DNA of 64,000 nucleotides from Aestuariivivens marinum (GTDB taxonomy: Bacteria; Bacteroidota; Bacteroidia; Flavobacteriales; Flavobacteriaceae). Position numbers and translations under genes: made by a program. Under the pieces are notes generated by a model. It searched no databases. It was given only the letters and a program-made list of their open reading frames with translations, and was not told the origin of the DNA. Numbering within the stretch: position 1 is the first letter of the stretch; the number at the start of each line of letters is the position of its first letter. Location: assembly GCF_022662175.1 (NCBI RefSeq), contig NZ_JAKMCR010000007.1:1-64000 (forward strand), given 5' to 3'. Shown piece by piece: positions 36,466-45,303 of the stretch.

Positions 36466-36584
36466 GAGTTACTTCTAAAGAAAACATACAATAAGCTTTT
36501 TGTTTGAAAAAATCTTATCTATTGGATGAGAGCTAAGTTTAATTTCAACTCCATTTGTTTACTACGATTAAGCTCAAAATAGTC

Positions 36585-36620
36585 TACAAAAAAAGTCCCT
36601 TGATAATACCAAGAGACTTT
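36585..36620 (-). terminator. Terminator of tRNA-His
   Basis: On the minus strand AAAGTCTCTTG pairs with CAAGGGACTTT (one G-U pair) around a seven-base loop, followed by a T tract. It starts seven bases after the tRNA 3' end. Confidence 0.85.
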
Positions 36621-36626
36621 GTTAAG

Positions 36627-36701
36627 GGTGGAAGATCGGTCTCGAACCGACGACCTCCTGAACCACAATCAGGCGCTCTAACCAACTGAGCTACAACCAC
36701 C
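36627..36701 (-). tRNA. tRNA-His (anticodon GTG)
   Basis: The cloverleaf is clear on the minus strand: extra 5' G (G-1) encoded, D stem GCTC/GAGC, anticodon stem CCTGA/TCAGG with loop TTGTGGT, T loop TTCGAGA and unencoded CCA. The acceptor stem is GTGGTTG against CTTCCAC, which leaves two adjacent T-T mismatches at positions 5-68 and 6-67; usual tRNA-His would have CAACCAC. All other stems pair. The gene has its own terminator, so it may be functional despite the mismatch, or the sequence may hold errors. Confidence 0.9.
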
Positions 36702-36782
36702 ATGTAAATCGCATTATAAATGCGAGTGCAAATGTAATTTATTTCGGTTTGTCTACAAAACCTTTTTTCAAAATTTTAAAAG

Positions 36783-37505
36783 CTATTTTAAATTAAATAA
36801 GCTGTCTACGGCTACATAGCGCTCTACATTAAACCCTTCGGCATATTCAACTCCAATTAAACGCCCCATATCCCTGGCCCTGTATTTCACACTATCGGTA
36901 AAATTTTTGCTCGAAATTGGTGTTTCAGGTTCAATACTATTTTCATTATAAAATTGTGTTTTATACGCTAAAACCGCTTCCATCTTTTTATCCATGAACC
37001 CTGTAACATCTACAACAAAATCAGGCACTAGGTTTTTCCATTGAATGTAGTGATATACCTGTTTAGGACGCCAGGGGTCTTGCCAAACATCATCAACTTC
37101 ATCTTTGGTATCAATCTTTAAAAGACCACTTAAAAAACAAGCATCACTAACTAATTTACTGGCTTTACCATGATCTATATGTCGATCATCTACAGCATTA
37201 CACAACACGATTTCTGGCCTGTATTTGCGTATCATTTTAATTAATGCAATTTGGTGGTCCTTATCGTTAACGAAAAAGCCATCGGCAAATTCCATGTTAA
37301 TACGAAAAGATACCCCGAGTACCTGCGATGCATGTTCAGATTCTTCTTCCCTAGTCTTAACAGTTCCTCGCGTTCCTAATTCACCACGGGTTAAATCTAT
37401 GATGCCCACCTTCTTGCCATGAGCAATTTCTTTAGCTATAGTAGCACTGCAACCCAGTTCTACATCATCTGGATGTGCACCTATAGCAAGTATATCAACT
37501 TTCAT
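36783..37505 (-). CDS. bshB1: Bacillithiol biosynthesis deacetylase BshB1
   Basis: The 240-residue zinc hydrolase of the PIG-L/LmbE fold removes acetyl from GlcNAc-malate, the second step of bacillithiol synthesis. Motifs include IGAHPDDVELGCSATIAKE at the N terminus, LTRGELGTRGTVKTREEE (characteristic of BshB1), NAVDDRHIDHGKA and YHYIQWKNLVPDFVVDVT. The ATG at 37505 is preferred because the HPDD motif then sits about 12 residues in, as in homologues. The companion ypdA at 8.5 kb supports bacillithiol metabolism; bshA and bshC are not in this window. Confidence 0.92.
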   Translation of the reverse strand: MKVDILAIGAHPDDVELGCSATIAKEIAHGKKVGIIDLTRGELGTRGTVKTREEESEHASQVLGVSFRINMEFADGFFVNDKDHQIALIKMIRKYRPEIVLCNAVDDRHIDHGKASKLVSDACFLSGLLKIDTKDEVDDVWQDPWRPKQVYHYIQWKNLVPDFVVDVTGFMDKKMEAVLAYKTQFYNENSIEPETPISSKNFTDSVKYRARDMGRLIGVEYAEGFNVERYVAVDSLFNLK

Positions 37506-37731
37506 ATATAATTTTGTTATATTTAAGGACACTTGATGCCAATTTAAGAAGAATTTTTATCAAAATTTTATTATGTCTTTACAGATTTTAATTCGTTCCA
37601 CTTTATATTTCCTAAATATATTCAGAAATCTTAAAAAAAGCGATATTACTATTACGTTTTCGTATTTTTATTCAACACAAAAAACCCCAAACACCTAACA
37701 ATCCTTGAAAAATGTGGCCTTAAACAAAAGA

Positions 37732-37745
37732 ATGACATTCGTCAT
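37732..37745. promoter_or_regulatory. Palindromic operator-like site upstream of SLC13 gene
   Basis: ATGACATTCGTCAT: perfect arms ATGAC/GTCAT around four bases, the same arms and spacing as the site before nrdJ (20428-20441). It lies 57 bp before the SLC13 start. Confidence 0.5.
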
Positions 37746-37801
37746 AATAATTAAGGGTGTTGGAAAGTAATTTTATCGAATAAAACAAACTACTTTTAGA
37801 T

Positions 37802-39643
37802 ATGATTTATTTAATGCTTACCATATTAGCTATTACCATAGGGCTTTTTGTTTGGGGCAAATTAACACCAGATATTGTAGCTCTCATATCTATGATAAGT
37901 TTGTACCTCACAGGCATATTAGATGCAACAGAAACCCTGAGTGGATTCAGCAATCCCACAGTTATTATGATTGCTGCATTATTTATTATAGGCGAAGGTA
38001 TTGCGCAAACGGGTTGGACTGCCATGGCAGGTAAAAAGTTTGTGGATTGGGCGGGAAAAAGTGTACCAAAACTATTGGTAATTGTTACTTTGGGTGCCGG
38101 TATCCTATCTGGCTTTGTAAGCAACACAGGAACCGTCGCCACATTAATGCCCTTAACTATATCTTCTGCTTGGAGTATTGGCACATTACCCTCAAAAATG
38201 TTAATGCCTGTTGCTTTTGGGTCCAATACAGGTGGATTATTGACCTTAACGGGAACACCTCCTAACATTATTGCCAGTAATGCTTTAGTAGATGCAGGTT
38301 TTAAAGGGTTTTCGTTTTTTGAATTTGGTTTAATTGGTTTACCGCTGTTAATTATCGCAATATTATACTTTAGATATATAGGCTACAAATTATTGCCTAA
38401 AAACAAAACCAACAACAAGCCTATTAATATTGAAACTACACTGCACAAATGGATTGAAGCTTATAAAATAGACAACGACTATTATAGGCTGCGTATAAGA
38501 AGTCTGTCGCCACTCATTAATACCAAGTTAGAAGACTGGCACATTGAAAAAAACTATAATGTTTCTATAATCCGATTAAAAAGAAGACATCCCAATATTC
38601 TAAAGGGCATCCATAGTTATGAAGAATTCCCTAGTAACGATACAGAACTTATGTATCATGACATTATAACCGTAAAAGGAGATACAGAAGCCATTAATAC
38701 ATTAATGATAAAATTCAGGCTAGGACTTTTACCTTTAGAACCTATTACAGATGAACTTAAAAATAACCTCATAAACCAAGAGGTAGGTATGACCGAGGTA
38801 ATTGTTAATCCAAACTCAATCTTAGTTGGAAGACACTACAAATTAGGTGATTATTTTAATCGATATGGCATCCAACTATTGGCCGCTTCAAGGAATAACA
38901 AACCTTTGGAAGACAAAGAAATAACTGTTAAAGCAGGAGATGCTTTTTTATTACGAGGTACCTGGGAAGATATTGAAAACCTAAAAAAACAACACGAAAA
39001 TCTAGTAATTATAGGAAGTCCCGAGGGTATGGCCAAAAATGTTGACAAACTAAATCTTAAATCCTATATAGCAATTAGTGCTCTTTTATTGATGATTGTA
39101 TTTATGGTATTTAACATTGTACCAGGTGCTATTGCTGCTTTAATATCTGCGGGTGTTATTTTGTTAACTGGCTGTGTACCTATTACTAAAGCCTACAAAG
39201 GCATCAGTTGGACCAGTGTAGTTATGATTGCTGCTATGATACCTATGGGTATTGCTTTACAAAAAACGGGAACTGCCCAAGTAATAGCCAATGGCTTGGT
39301 AAACTATTTAGGAGCCATTCACCCAATAGTATTACTGGGTGGTGTTTTTATGTTAACCACAACTTTTAGTCAGGTTATTAATAATTCAGCAACAGCTGTG
39401 CTTATGGCTCCCATAGCCATATTAGCAGCAAGTTCCCTAAATTTATCACCAGAGCCATTTATGATTGCCGTTGCTATAAGTGCTTCAACGGCATTCCTCA
39501 CTCCAATAGGCACCACAACAAACGCAATGGTCATGACTGCTGGAGGATATAAGTTTATGGATTATTTAAAAGTAGGAGCGCCTTTATTGTTCATTTTCTT
39601 AATGATAACACTAATACTAGTGCCATTAATTTGGCCTTTCTAA
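37802..39643 (+). CDS. SLC13/DASS-family permease with two RCK_C domains
   Basis: A 613-residue anion transporter. Both halves are membrane domains of the DASS/SLC13 type: the first has NTGTVATLMPLTISSAW and the selectivity loop GSNTGGLLTLTGTPPNI, the second ends SQVINNSATAVLMAP and STAFLTPIGTTTNAMV. Between them (about residues 215-415) lie two TrkA-C/RCK_C regulatory domains. Substrate could be sulfate or a dicarboxylate; the sequence does not settle it. It is 39 bp upstream of pckA on the same strand, which leans toward a C4-dicarboxylate link. A palindromic site lies upstream. Confidence 0.88.
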   Translation: MIYLMLTILAITIGLFVWGKLTPDIVALISMISLYLTGILDATETLSGFSNPTVIMIAALFIIGEGIAQTGWTAMAGKKFVDWAGKSVPKLLVIVTLGAGILSGFVSNTGTVATLMPLTISSAWSIGTLPSKMLMPVAFGSNTGGLLTLTGTPPNIIASNALVDAGFKGFSFFEFGLIGLPLLIIAILYFRYIGYKLLPKNKTNNKPINIETTLHKWIEAYKIDNDYYRLRIRSLSPLINTKLEDWHIEKNYNVSIIRLKRRHPNILKGIHSYEEFPSNDTELMYHDIITVKGDTEAINTLMIKFRLGLLPLEPITDELKNNLINQEVGMTEVIVNPNSILVGRHYKLGDYFNRYGIQLLAASRNNKPLEDKEITVKAGDAFLLRGTWEDIENLKKQHENLVIIGSPEGMAKNVDKLNLKSYIAISALLLMIVFMVFNIVPGAIAALISAGVILLTGCVPITKAYKGISWTSVVMIAAMIPMGIALQKTGTAQVIANGLVNYLGAIHPIVLLGGVFMLTTTFSQVINNSATAVLMAPIAILAASSLNLSPEPFMIAVAISASTAFLTPIGTTTNAMVMTAGGYKFMDYLKVGAPLLFIFLMITLILVPLIWPF

Positions 39644-39682
39644 ATAAAAAATTATTAATAAGAACCTTAAAATAAACACAAA

Positions 39683-41314
39683 ATGAAAACTTCAGAAACC
39701 TTATTTAAAGACACAAGCTTAGAGCAATATGGTATAACGAATGTTAACGTTAACTGGAATTTAACGCCTGAAGAACTTCAAAAAATAACTGTTGAAAGAG
39801 GTATGGGAAAAGAAACTGCAAATGGAACCCTTGCCATTAATACCGGTAAATTTACAGGACGTTCACCTCAGGATCGCTTCCTTGTAAAAGATGATTATAC
39901 AGCAGATAAAGTATGGTGGGGAAAAACTAACAAAGCCATATCTCCAGAAAACTTTGATAAACTTCAAAATGAAATTACAGCATACCTTTCTGGAAAAGAA
40001 ATTTATGCTAGGGATGGTTATGTGTGTGCCGAACCAGAATACAGGACCAATATTAGGACCATAACAGAATACCCTTGGTCTAATATGTTTGTTTACAATA
40101 TGTTTTTAAGACCAAGTGCTAAGGAACTTGAAAACTTTAAGGAAGATTGGCTCATTCTTTGTGCACCAGGGTACGAATGTCCAGATCCAAAAGCTTATGG
40201 AATACGACAAGGTAATTTTTCTATCTTGAACTTCACCAAAAAAATAGCTTTAGTTGGTGGTTCAGCTTACACAGGTGAAATGAAAAAAGGTATTTTCTCT
40301 GCTTTAAACCTCATATTACCTACCGAAAAGAATGTGCTTCCTATGCACTGCTCGGCTAACGTAGGCAAAAAGGGAGATACTGCTATTTTTTTCGGGCTAT
40401 CTGGAACAGGAAAAACAACTCTTTCAGCAGACCCTGATAGAAAATTGATTGGTGATGACGAACATGGTTGGACGGCAGACAATACCATTTTTAACTTTGA
40501 AGGTGGGTGTTATGCCAAGGTAATTGACCTAACTGAGGAGAAAGAACCAGATATTTTTAGAGCAGTAAAGCCAGGTGCATTGCTTGAAAATATTGTATTT
40601 AAGGATAATGGAGAGCCAGCTTATGAGGACAGCACCATAACACAAAACACACGTGTAAGTTACCCAATATATCATATTGACAATATTCAGGAAACACTTT
40701 ATGCTAACAATCCGAAAAACATATTTTTCTTAACCTGTGATGCCTTTGGTGTACTCCCCCCTGTTTCTAAATTAACTCCAGGTCAAGCCGCATACCACTT
40801 TATTTCTGGTTATACTGCTAAAGTTGCTGGAACTGAAGCTGGAATTACCGAACCTGTACCATCGTTCTCCGCTTGCTTTGGAGAGCCTTTTATGCCATTA
40901 CACCCAACTGTTTATGGTGAAATGTTAAGTAAAAAAATGCAAGAAGCGGGTGTAAACGTTTGGTTAATTAACACTGGATGGAGTGGTGGCCCTTATGGTG
41001 TTGGTTCTCGTATTAAACTAAAATATACTAGAGCTATGATTACCGCAATACTTAACGGTGATTTAGATGGCGTGGATTATGAGCAAAACTTTATTTTTGG
41101 GTTATTTATGCCTAAATATTGTCCTGGTGTACCTACCGAAATTTTAGACCCAATGAACACTTGGTTACAAAAAGGTCAATATATTGGTAAGGCTATACAA
41201 TTAGCTCATTCATTCCACCTAAACTTTGAAAAATTTGCACAACAAGCTACAGATCAAATTATTGAAGGTGGACCACTAATTGATGAACACCATCATTTAC
41301 ATGAACACTTTTAA
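39683..41314 (+). CDS. pckA: Phosphoenolpyruvate carboxykinase (ATP)
   Basis: This 543-residue enzyme converts oxaloacetate to PEP in gluconeogenesis, with ATP. Diagnostic motifs are the kinase-1a P-loop FGLSGTGKTTLSADP near 235-250, the GDDEHGW metal/phosphate motif just after, and the kinase-2 substrate region with RTxYP-like YPIYHIDNIQ. Length and motifs are those of the bacterial ATP-dependent class rather than the GTP class. It probably shares a transcript with the SLC13 carrier and is closed by a strong terminator. Confidence 0.97.
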   Translation: MKTSETLFKDTSLEQYGITNVNVNWNLTPEELQKITVERGMGKETANGTLAINTGKFTGRSPQDRFLVKDDYTADKVWWGKTNKAISPENFDKLQNEITAYLSGKEIYARDGYVCAEPEYRTNIRTITEYPWSNMFVYNMFLRPSAKELENFKEDWLILCAPGYECPDPKAYGIRQGNFSILNFTKKIALVGGSAYTGEMKKGIFSALNLILPTEKNVLPMHCSANVGKKGDTAIFFGLSGTGKTTLSADPDRKLIGDDEHGWTADNTIFNFEGGCYAKVIDLTEEKEPDIFRAVKPGALLENIVFKDNGEPAYEDSTITQNTRVSYPIYHIDNIQETLYANNPKNIFFLTCDAFGVLPPVSKLTPGQAAYHFISGYTAKVAGTEAGITEPVPSFSACFGEPFMPLHPTVYGEMLSKKMQEAGVNVWLINTGWSGGPYGVGSRIKLKYTRAMITAILNGDLDGVDYEQNFIFGLFMPKYCPGVPTEILDPMNTWLQKGQYIGKAIQLAHSFHLNFEKFAQQATDQIIEGGPLIDEHHHLHEHF

Positions 41315-41332
41315 TAGGTTCTTATTAACCGT

Positions 41333-41362
41333 AAAAGGAGCTCTATAACGAGCTCCTTTTTT
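41333..41362 (+). terminator. Intrinsic terminator of pckA
   Basis: AAAAGGAGCTC (41333-41343) pairs perfectly with GAGCTCCTTTT (41350-41360) around loop TATAAC, with a short T tail. It lies 19 bp after the pckA stop. Confidence 0.9.
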
Positions 41363-41418
41363 AAATTGTTAAAACTATTTTAGTTTTTAGAACAATAAAA
41401 GCTTTCAATCCCATAAAT

Positions 41419-42105
41419 TTGAAAACAGTGAAAAAAACCACAATATTACTAGGCGTTTTATTAACTGCATGTTATAGTTATGCACAGATTAATCCCGAAG
41501 ATAAATGGGCTACATGGTACGGTTTGGGAGGAAATTATCGGATTTCCGAAAAATCAAGCATTGAAACTTTCACATATTTATGGCATTATGAGTTAAACGA
41601 CAATTTTAATTTCTTGTTATTAAATTTTGGATACAACTATCATTTTAATCCAAAACTAACAGGAACAGTTTTTTGGGGATATGCTGATATTGATAGTGAA
41701 ATGAATATGAGTTCTCCTCACAGTTCTGAAATACGTTTAGCCGAACAAGTTGCGTTTAAGCATAAATTGAGTACAATACCCTTAGACCATAGGTTTAGAA
41801 TTGAGCATCGTTTTCTTAGAAAACCTAACTCAAAACAAAACGTGGCTCGCCTTCGCTATCGCTTAGGCACAAAATTTAATTTGAACAAGATTTTATTTGT
41901 TCGTATTCACAATGAAATATTGCTTTCTCCTAAATTAGAAAACTCTTCTGAAAACAGATTTTATTCCGGACTGGGTTTTAACATTTCCAAATCCAATAAT
42001 ATCCAATTGGGTTATATGAACAGAAATACCCCAAACAAGGACAATTTACACCGAATACAAATGGCACTCTTTATTAAAATTGATTTTCGAAAAAATAAAA
42101 ATTAA
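41419..42105 (+). CDS. DUF2490 secreted beta-barrel protein
   Basis: The 228-residue product has a signal peptide (ILLGVLLTACYSYAQ) and the DUF2490 pattern of beta strands: WATWYGLGGNYRISEKSS, NFGYNYHFNPKLTGTVFWGY, HRFRIEHRFLRK (conserved arginine-rich motif), and terminal MALFIKIDF. The C-terminal aromatic end fits an outer-membrane barrel. No ATG start exists: translation begins at TTG 41419 or the in-frame GTG at 41428. It lies after the pckA terminator, so it has its own promoter. Function unknown. Confidence 0.85.
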   Translation: MKTVKKTTILLGVLLTACYSYAQINPEDKWATWYGLGGNYRISEKSSIETFTYLWHYELNDNFNFLLLNFGYNYHFNPKLTGTVFWGYADIDSEMNMSSPHSSEIRLAEQVAFKHKLSTIPLDHRFRIEHRFLRKPNSKQNVARLRYRLGTKFNLNKILFVRIHNEILLSPKLENSSENRFYSGLGFNISKSNNIQLGYMNRNTPNKDNLHRIQMALFIKIDFRKNKN

Positions 42106-42148
42106 TCTACTGGGGATTTATAAATCTTTTAATTTCTATTGTCTGCAA

Positions 42149-43555
42149 TTAAACCACCACCGCCTTCCAATATCCCTTTTTAAACCAAATTATAGCAATA
42201 ATGGCAATCAATACTTCGGCAACTGTAATAGCCCAAAACACACCTGAAGGTCCAAAATCTAAAGTAATAGCCATAACATAGGCAAACGGCAACTGTAATA
42301 ACCAAAAGCACACAAAATTAATATAGGTAGGTGTCTTGGTATCTCCTGCCCCATTAAATGCATTTATGACCACCATACCATAGCCATAAAAAATATAGCC
42401 TGCAGCTATAACCCGTAAGCACAAACTACCGTACTTAACCACATCTGGAGTTGTATTAAACAACACAATAATTTGAGGCGCAAACACCAAATAAACCACA
42501 GAAACAAAACCCATAAAAACAGCACTGTACTTGCCCGTTTTCCATACCGACTGTTCCGCACGATCTGGTTTTTTAGCACCCAAATTTTGCCCAACTAAAG
42601 TAGCCGCTGCATTGCTCATACCCCAAGCAGGCATCATTGTGAACATCATTACACGAATAGCAATTGTATAACCAGCTAATACTTCACTGCCAAACTCACT
42701 CATAATGCGCATTAAAAATACCCAAGATGATGTTCCAATTAAAAACTGCCCTATTCCTCCCAACGACACCTTTATTAAGTTAAACATCACTTTAAACCTC
42801 AATACCAAATCGTTTAATCCAATTTTAATTTTGCTATAGCCTATAAACAAAATAACCAACTGGAAAATCACAGCAGTTCCCCTACCAATGGTTGTTGCTA
42901 TAGCAGCTCCTTTCACACCAAATTCAGGAATTGGCCCAAAACCAAAAATTAAAATAGGATCAAGAATAATATTAAGCCCATTTGATAAGACCAAAGTCCA
43001 CATAGCTACCGAGGCATCTCCTGCTCCCCTAAAAATAGCATTGATTAAAAATAATAACATAATGGTTACGTTACCTCCCAATAGCACCTGTGCATAACCA
43101 TAACCCTCGGCAATTAAATCTGGTTCACCCCCCATTAACTCCAAAATATGTTTAGGATAAATAATTCCAATAGCACTAATAATCGCAGCAATAAATACGC
43201 CTAAAAAAATAACTTGCACTGCTGCATTTGATGCGCCTTTTAAATCTTTTTCTCCTACCCGTCTAGCTACAACGGCCGTTGCTGCCATGCTTAATCCTAT
43301 GGCAACAGCATACACCAAGGTTATTACAGATTCCGTTAAACCTATGGTGGCTACTGCATTCACACTTACTTGGGAAACATATAAAATGTCTACCAAAGCA
43401 AAAATGGATTCCATGAGCATTTCTAAAATCATGGGAATCGACAACATAAAGACAGCTTTTCTAATACTTCCTGATGTAAATTCCTGTTCTTTACCTGTTA
43501 CAGCAATTTTAAAATATTGAAAAAGTTGTTTTAAAGTGATTTTACCTGATTGCAT
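42149..43555 (-). CDS. MATE-family multidrug/cation efflux transporter
   Basis: The 468-residue protein has twelve hydrophobic segments in two homologous halves typical of MATE exporters, with SIPMILEMLMESIFALVDILY at the N-terminal half and VGQNLGAKKPDRAE in the second. It exports organic cations or drugs in exchange for Na+ or H+. The ATG at 43555 is preferred over one nine codons upstream. The DUF2490 gene converges on it. The substrate is not apparent. Confidence 0.92.
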   Translation of the reverse strand: MQSGKITLKQLFQYFKIAVTGKEQEFTSGSIRKAVFMLSIPMILEMLMESIFALVDILYVSQVSVNAVATIGLTESVITLVYAVAIGLSMAATAVVARRVGEKDLKGASNAAVQVIFLGVFIAAIISAIGIIYPKHILELMGGEPDLIAEGYGYAQVLLGGNVTIMLLFLINAIFRGAGDASVAMWTLVLSNGLNIILDPILIFGFGPIPEFGVKGAAIATTIGRGTAVIFQLVILFIGYSKIKIGLNDLVLRFKVMFNLIKVSLGGIGQFLIGTSSWVFLMRIMSEFGSEVLAGYTIAIRVMMFTMMPAWGMSNAAATLVGQNLGAKKPDRAEQSVWKTGKYSAVFMGFVSVVYLVFAPQIIVLFNTTPDVVKYGSLCLRVIAAGYIFYGYGMVVINAFNGAGDTKTPTYINFVCFWLLQLPFAYVMAITLDFGPSGVFWAITVAEVLIAIIAIIWFKKGYWKAVVV

Positions 43556-43800
43556 TCTTAAAAATTGTAAACATATTAACACACCAAACCCTCTACCGTT
43601 TAGCTCATTTTTTGCTCGAGAGAACCCCGATGCACAACAGAAGTCGACTTAAACAATCATAAGTAACAAATATGGAGAATTAATTTAAATCTTCAAAATA
43701 CTTTTTTACGGTTTCTTGCAATGTGTATCTTCGCATAAAATAATTTCAACCTTTTATAAGTCTTTTCAATAACTTAATAACCAACAATCAGTAATCTAAA

Positions 43801-44460
43801 ATGCTTAAAGCTGTTATTTTTGATATGGACGGTGTTATTGTCGACAGTGAACAACTACACCGCAAAGCCTATCAACGTATGTTCAAAGACGTGAACATTG
43901 ATGTTAGTGATGCTCTCTACGAATCTTACACAGGGCAAGCTACCTTACCTATTTGTAAGCACTTATGCCAACATTTTAACTTAAATGAGCAACCCGAAAC
44001 TTTAGTTGCTTTAAAGCGTAAGCACTACAAATATTTGTTCGACAACGATACTAGTTTTAAACTTATTGATGGCGTTTTGGATCTAATCAAGAATTATTAC
44101 AACAACGGACTAACATTAGTATTGGGTTCCTCGGCATCGATGCCCAATATTGAACGTATTTTTGAACGTTTTGACTTAGACCGGTACTTTAAAGCAAAAT
44201 TGAGTGGTGCCGAGTTAAAGGAATCGAAACCTCATCCCGAAATTTTTATCAAAGCTGCACAATCTTCTGGATTTAACACTAACGAATGTATGGTTATAGA
44301 AGATTCAACCAACGGTATTAAAGCAGCTAAAGCAGCCCAAATTTTTTGTATTGCTTACGATAGTGAGCACTCAAAAAACCAAGATTATACGGAAGCAGAT
44401 ATTGTCATTTCCGATTTTAAGGATATTTATTTTAATACCATTAATACTTTATTGACCTAA
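43801..44460 (+). CDS. HAD-superfamily hydrolase, beta-phosphoglucomutase-like
   Basis: A 219-residue phosphatase or mutase of HAD subfamily IA. Motif I is FDMDGVIVDSE at the N terminus, motif II is LVLGSSASMPNI near residue 104, motif III is KESKPHPEIF and motif IV is CMVIEDSTNGIKAAKAA. The cap region is helical. The sequence pattern and length resemble beta-phosphoglucomutase or sugar phosphatases; substrate cannot be assigned. Its stop overlaps the stop of the convergent DUF922 gene by four bases. Confidence 0.9.
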   Translation: MLKAVIFDMDGVIVDSEQLHRKAYQRMFKDVNIDVSDALYESYTGQATLPICKHLCQHFNLNEQPETLVALKRKHYKYLFDNDTSFKLIDGVLDLIKNYYNNGLTLVLGSSASMPNIERIFERFDLDRYFKAKLSGAELKESKPHPEIFIKAAQSSGFNTNECMVIEDSTNGIKAAKAAQIFCIAYDSEHSKNQDYTEADIVISDFKDIYFNTINTLLT

Positions 44461-45293
44461 TTTGTTTTATATAGGTCGTACTTAGCTAACTCTAATTCAA
44501 CTATAGCCTCCCATTTTTCCTGAACTTCCTTTTTATCTCCCCGCTGAGTTTCGTAATCGTACTCTTCCTGACGGTCTTGCCACTGCTTTTTTATATCATG
44601 AAATATTGACATAGCTTTCGAACTATTTTTCATTGAAACATTAGCATCACTAAACGCTTTTCTTAACATTCTAGAATAGATTTCGGTAATATCGAAATGA
44701 ATTTGTTCATGTCTTAAAACATAGTCTGATTTTCCTTTTGGTAATACCCAGCTACCATGATTAATAAAAATCGTTCTAACAAAAAGTTTGCCGTCTTTAA
44801 AAGGGTTTATACTACTAGGCTCAAAAATAATAGCAGAATTAGTTACGGCTAATGCCTTTGGAAAGTTTTCAATATTTGGAATTCCCTTAAAATCATCCCA
44901 TATTAACTTCCTGTCGGGAGACCATTCAATTTCTTTCTCATACTTTTTTACTTGACCTACCTTATAAATTTTTGCCCATAACCTATCACAAGTACTCCAT
45001 TTATCTGCACGTTTGTGTTTTGTTAATTTAATAAGGTTAGCTCCTACTTTCCTTGCTAAAATTTTTAAATTATGAATATTTTCATAATACGAACAATTAT
45101 TGGACAATCCATTGTCAATAGCTTTTATTTCTCCAATGGGATCTTCGCTTATTCCTTGTTCATCATAAATATCAAGAACAACAACCAACTCATTTTCAGG
45201 TAATCCAGGTAATTTTTTAAAGATATTACTTCGCAATTTTGGTGAGCAAGAGCATACAATTACAAATAATAGAGCAATAAAAAGTAGTTTCAA
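44457..45293 (-). CDS. DUF922-type zinc-binding lipoprotein
   Basis: The 278-residue protein has a lipoprotein signal (LLFVIVCSCS). A putative metal motif HEQIH lies in VLRHEQIHFDITEIYSRML near residue 202, with the downstream YDYETQRGDKKEVQEKWE, a set of features I associate with DUF922. The HExxH pattern suggests metalloprotease activity but no catalytic evidence is visible. It sits 10 bp downstream of ccsBA on the same strand, so they may share a transcript, and overlaps the HAD gene stop to stop. Confidence 0.75.
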   Translation of the reverse strand: MKLLFIALLFVIVCSCSPKLRSNIFKKLPGLPENELVVVLDIYDEQGISEDPIGEIKAIDNGLSNNCSYYENIHNLKILARKVGANLIKLTKHKRADKWSTCDRLWAKIYKVGQVKKYEKEIEWSPDRKLIWDDFKGIPNIENFPKALAVTNSAIIFEPSSINPFKDGKLFVRTIFINHGSWVLPKGKSDYVLRHEQIHFDITEIYSRMLRKAFSDANVSMKNSSKAMSIFHDIKKQWQDRQEEYDYETQRGDKKEVQEKWEAIVELELAKYDLYKTN

Positions 45294-45303
45294 ACTTTTA
45301 TAA

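Noticed and set aside
36709-36725. Short palindrome tcgcatt...aatgcga upstream of tRNA-His
   Set aside because: Seven-bp stem with three-base loop and no T tract; too weak to call a terminator or operator.
37807-38268. Minus-strand frame of 153 codons
   Set aside because: Antisense of the SLC13 gene; no signal, domain or spacing argues for a real gene.
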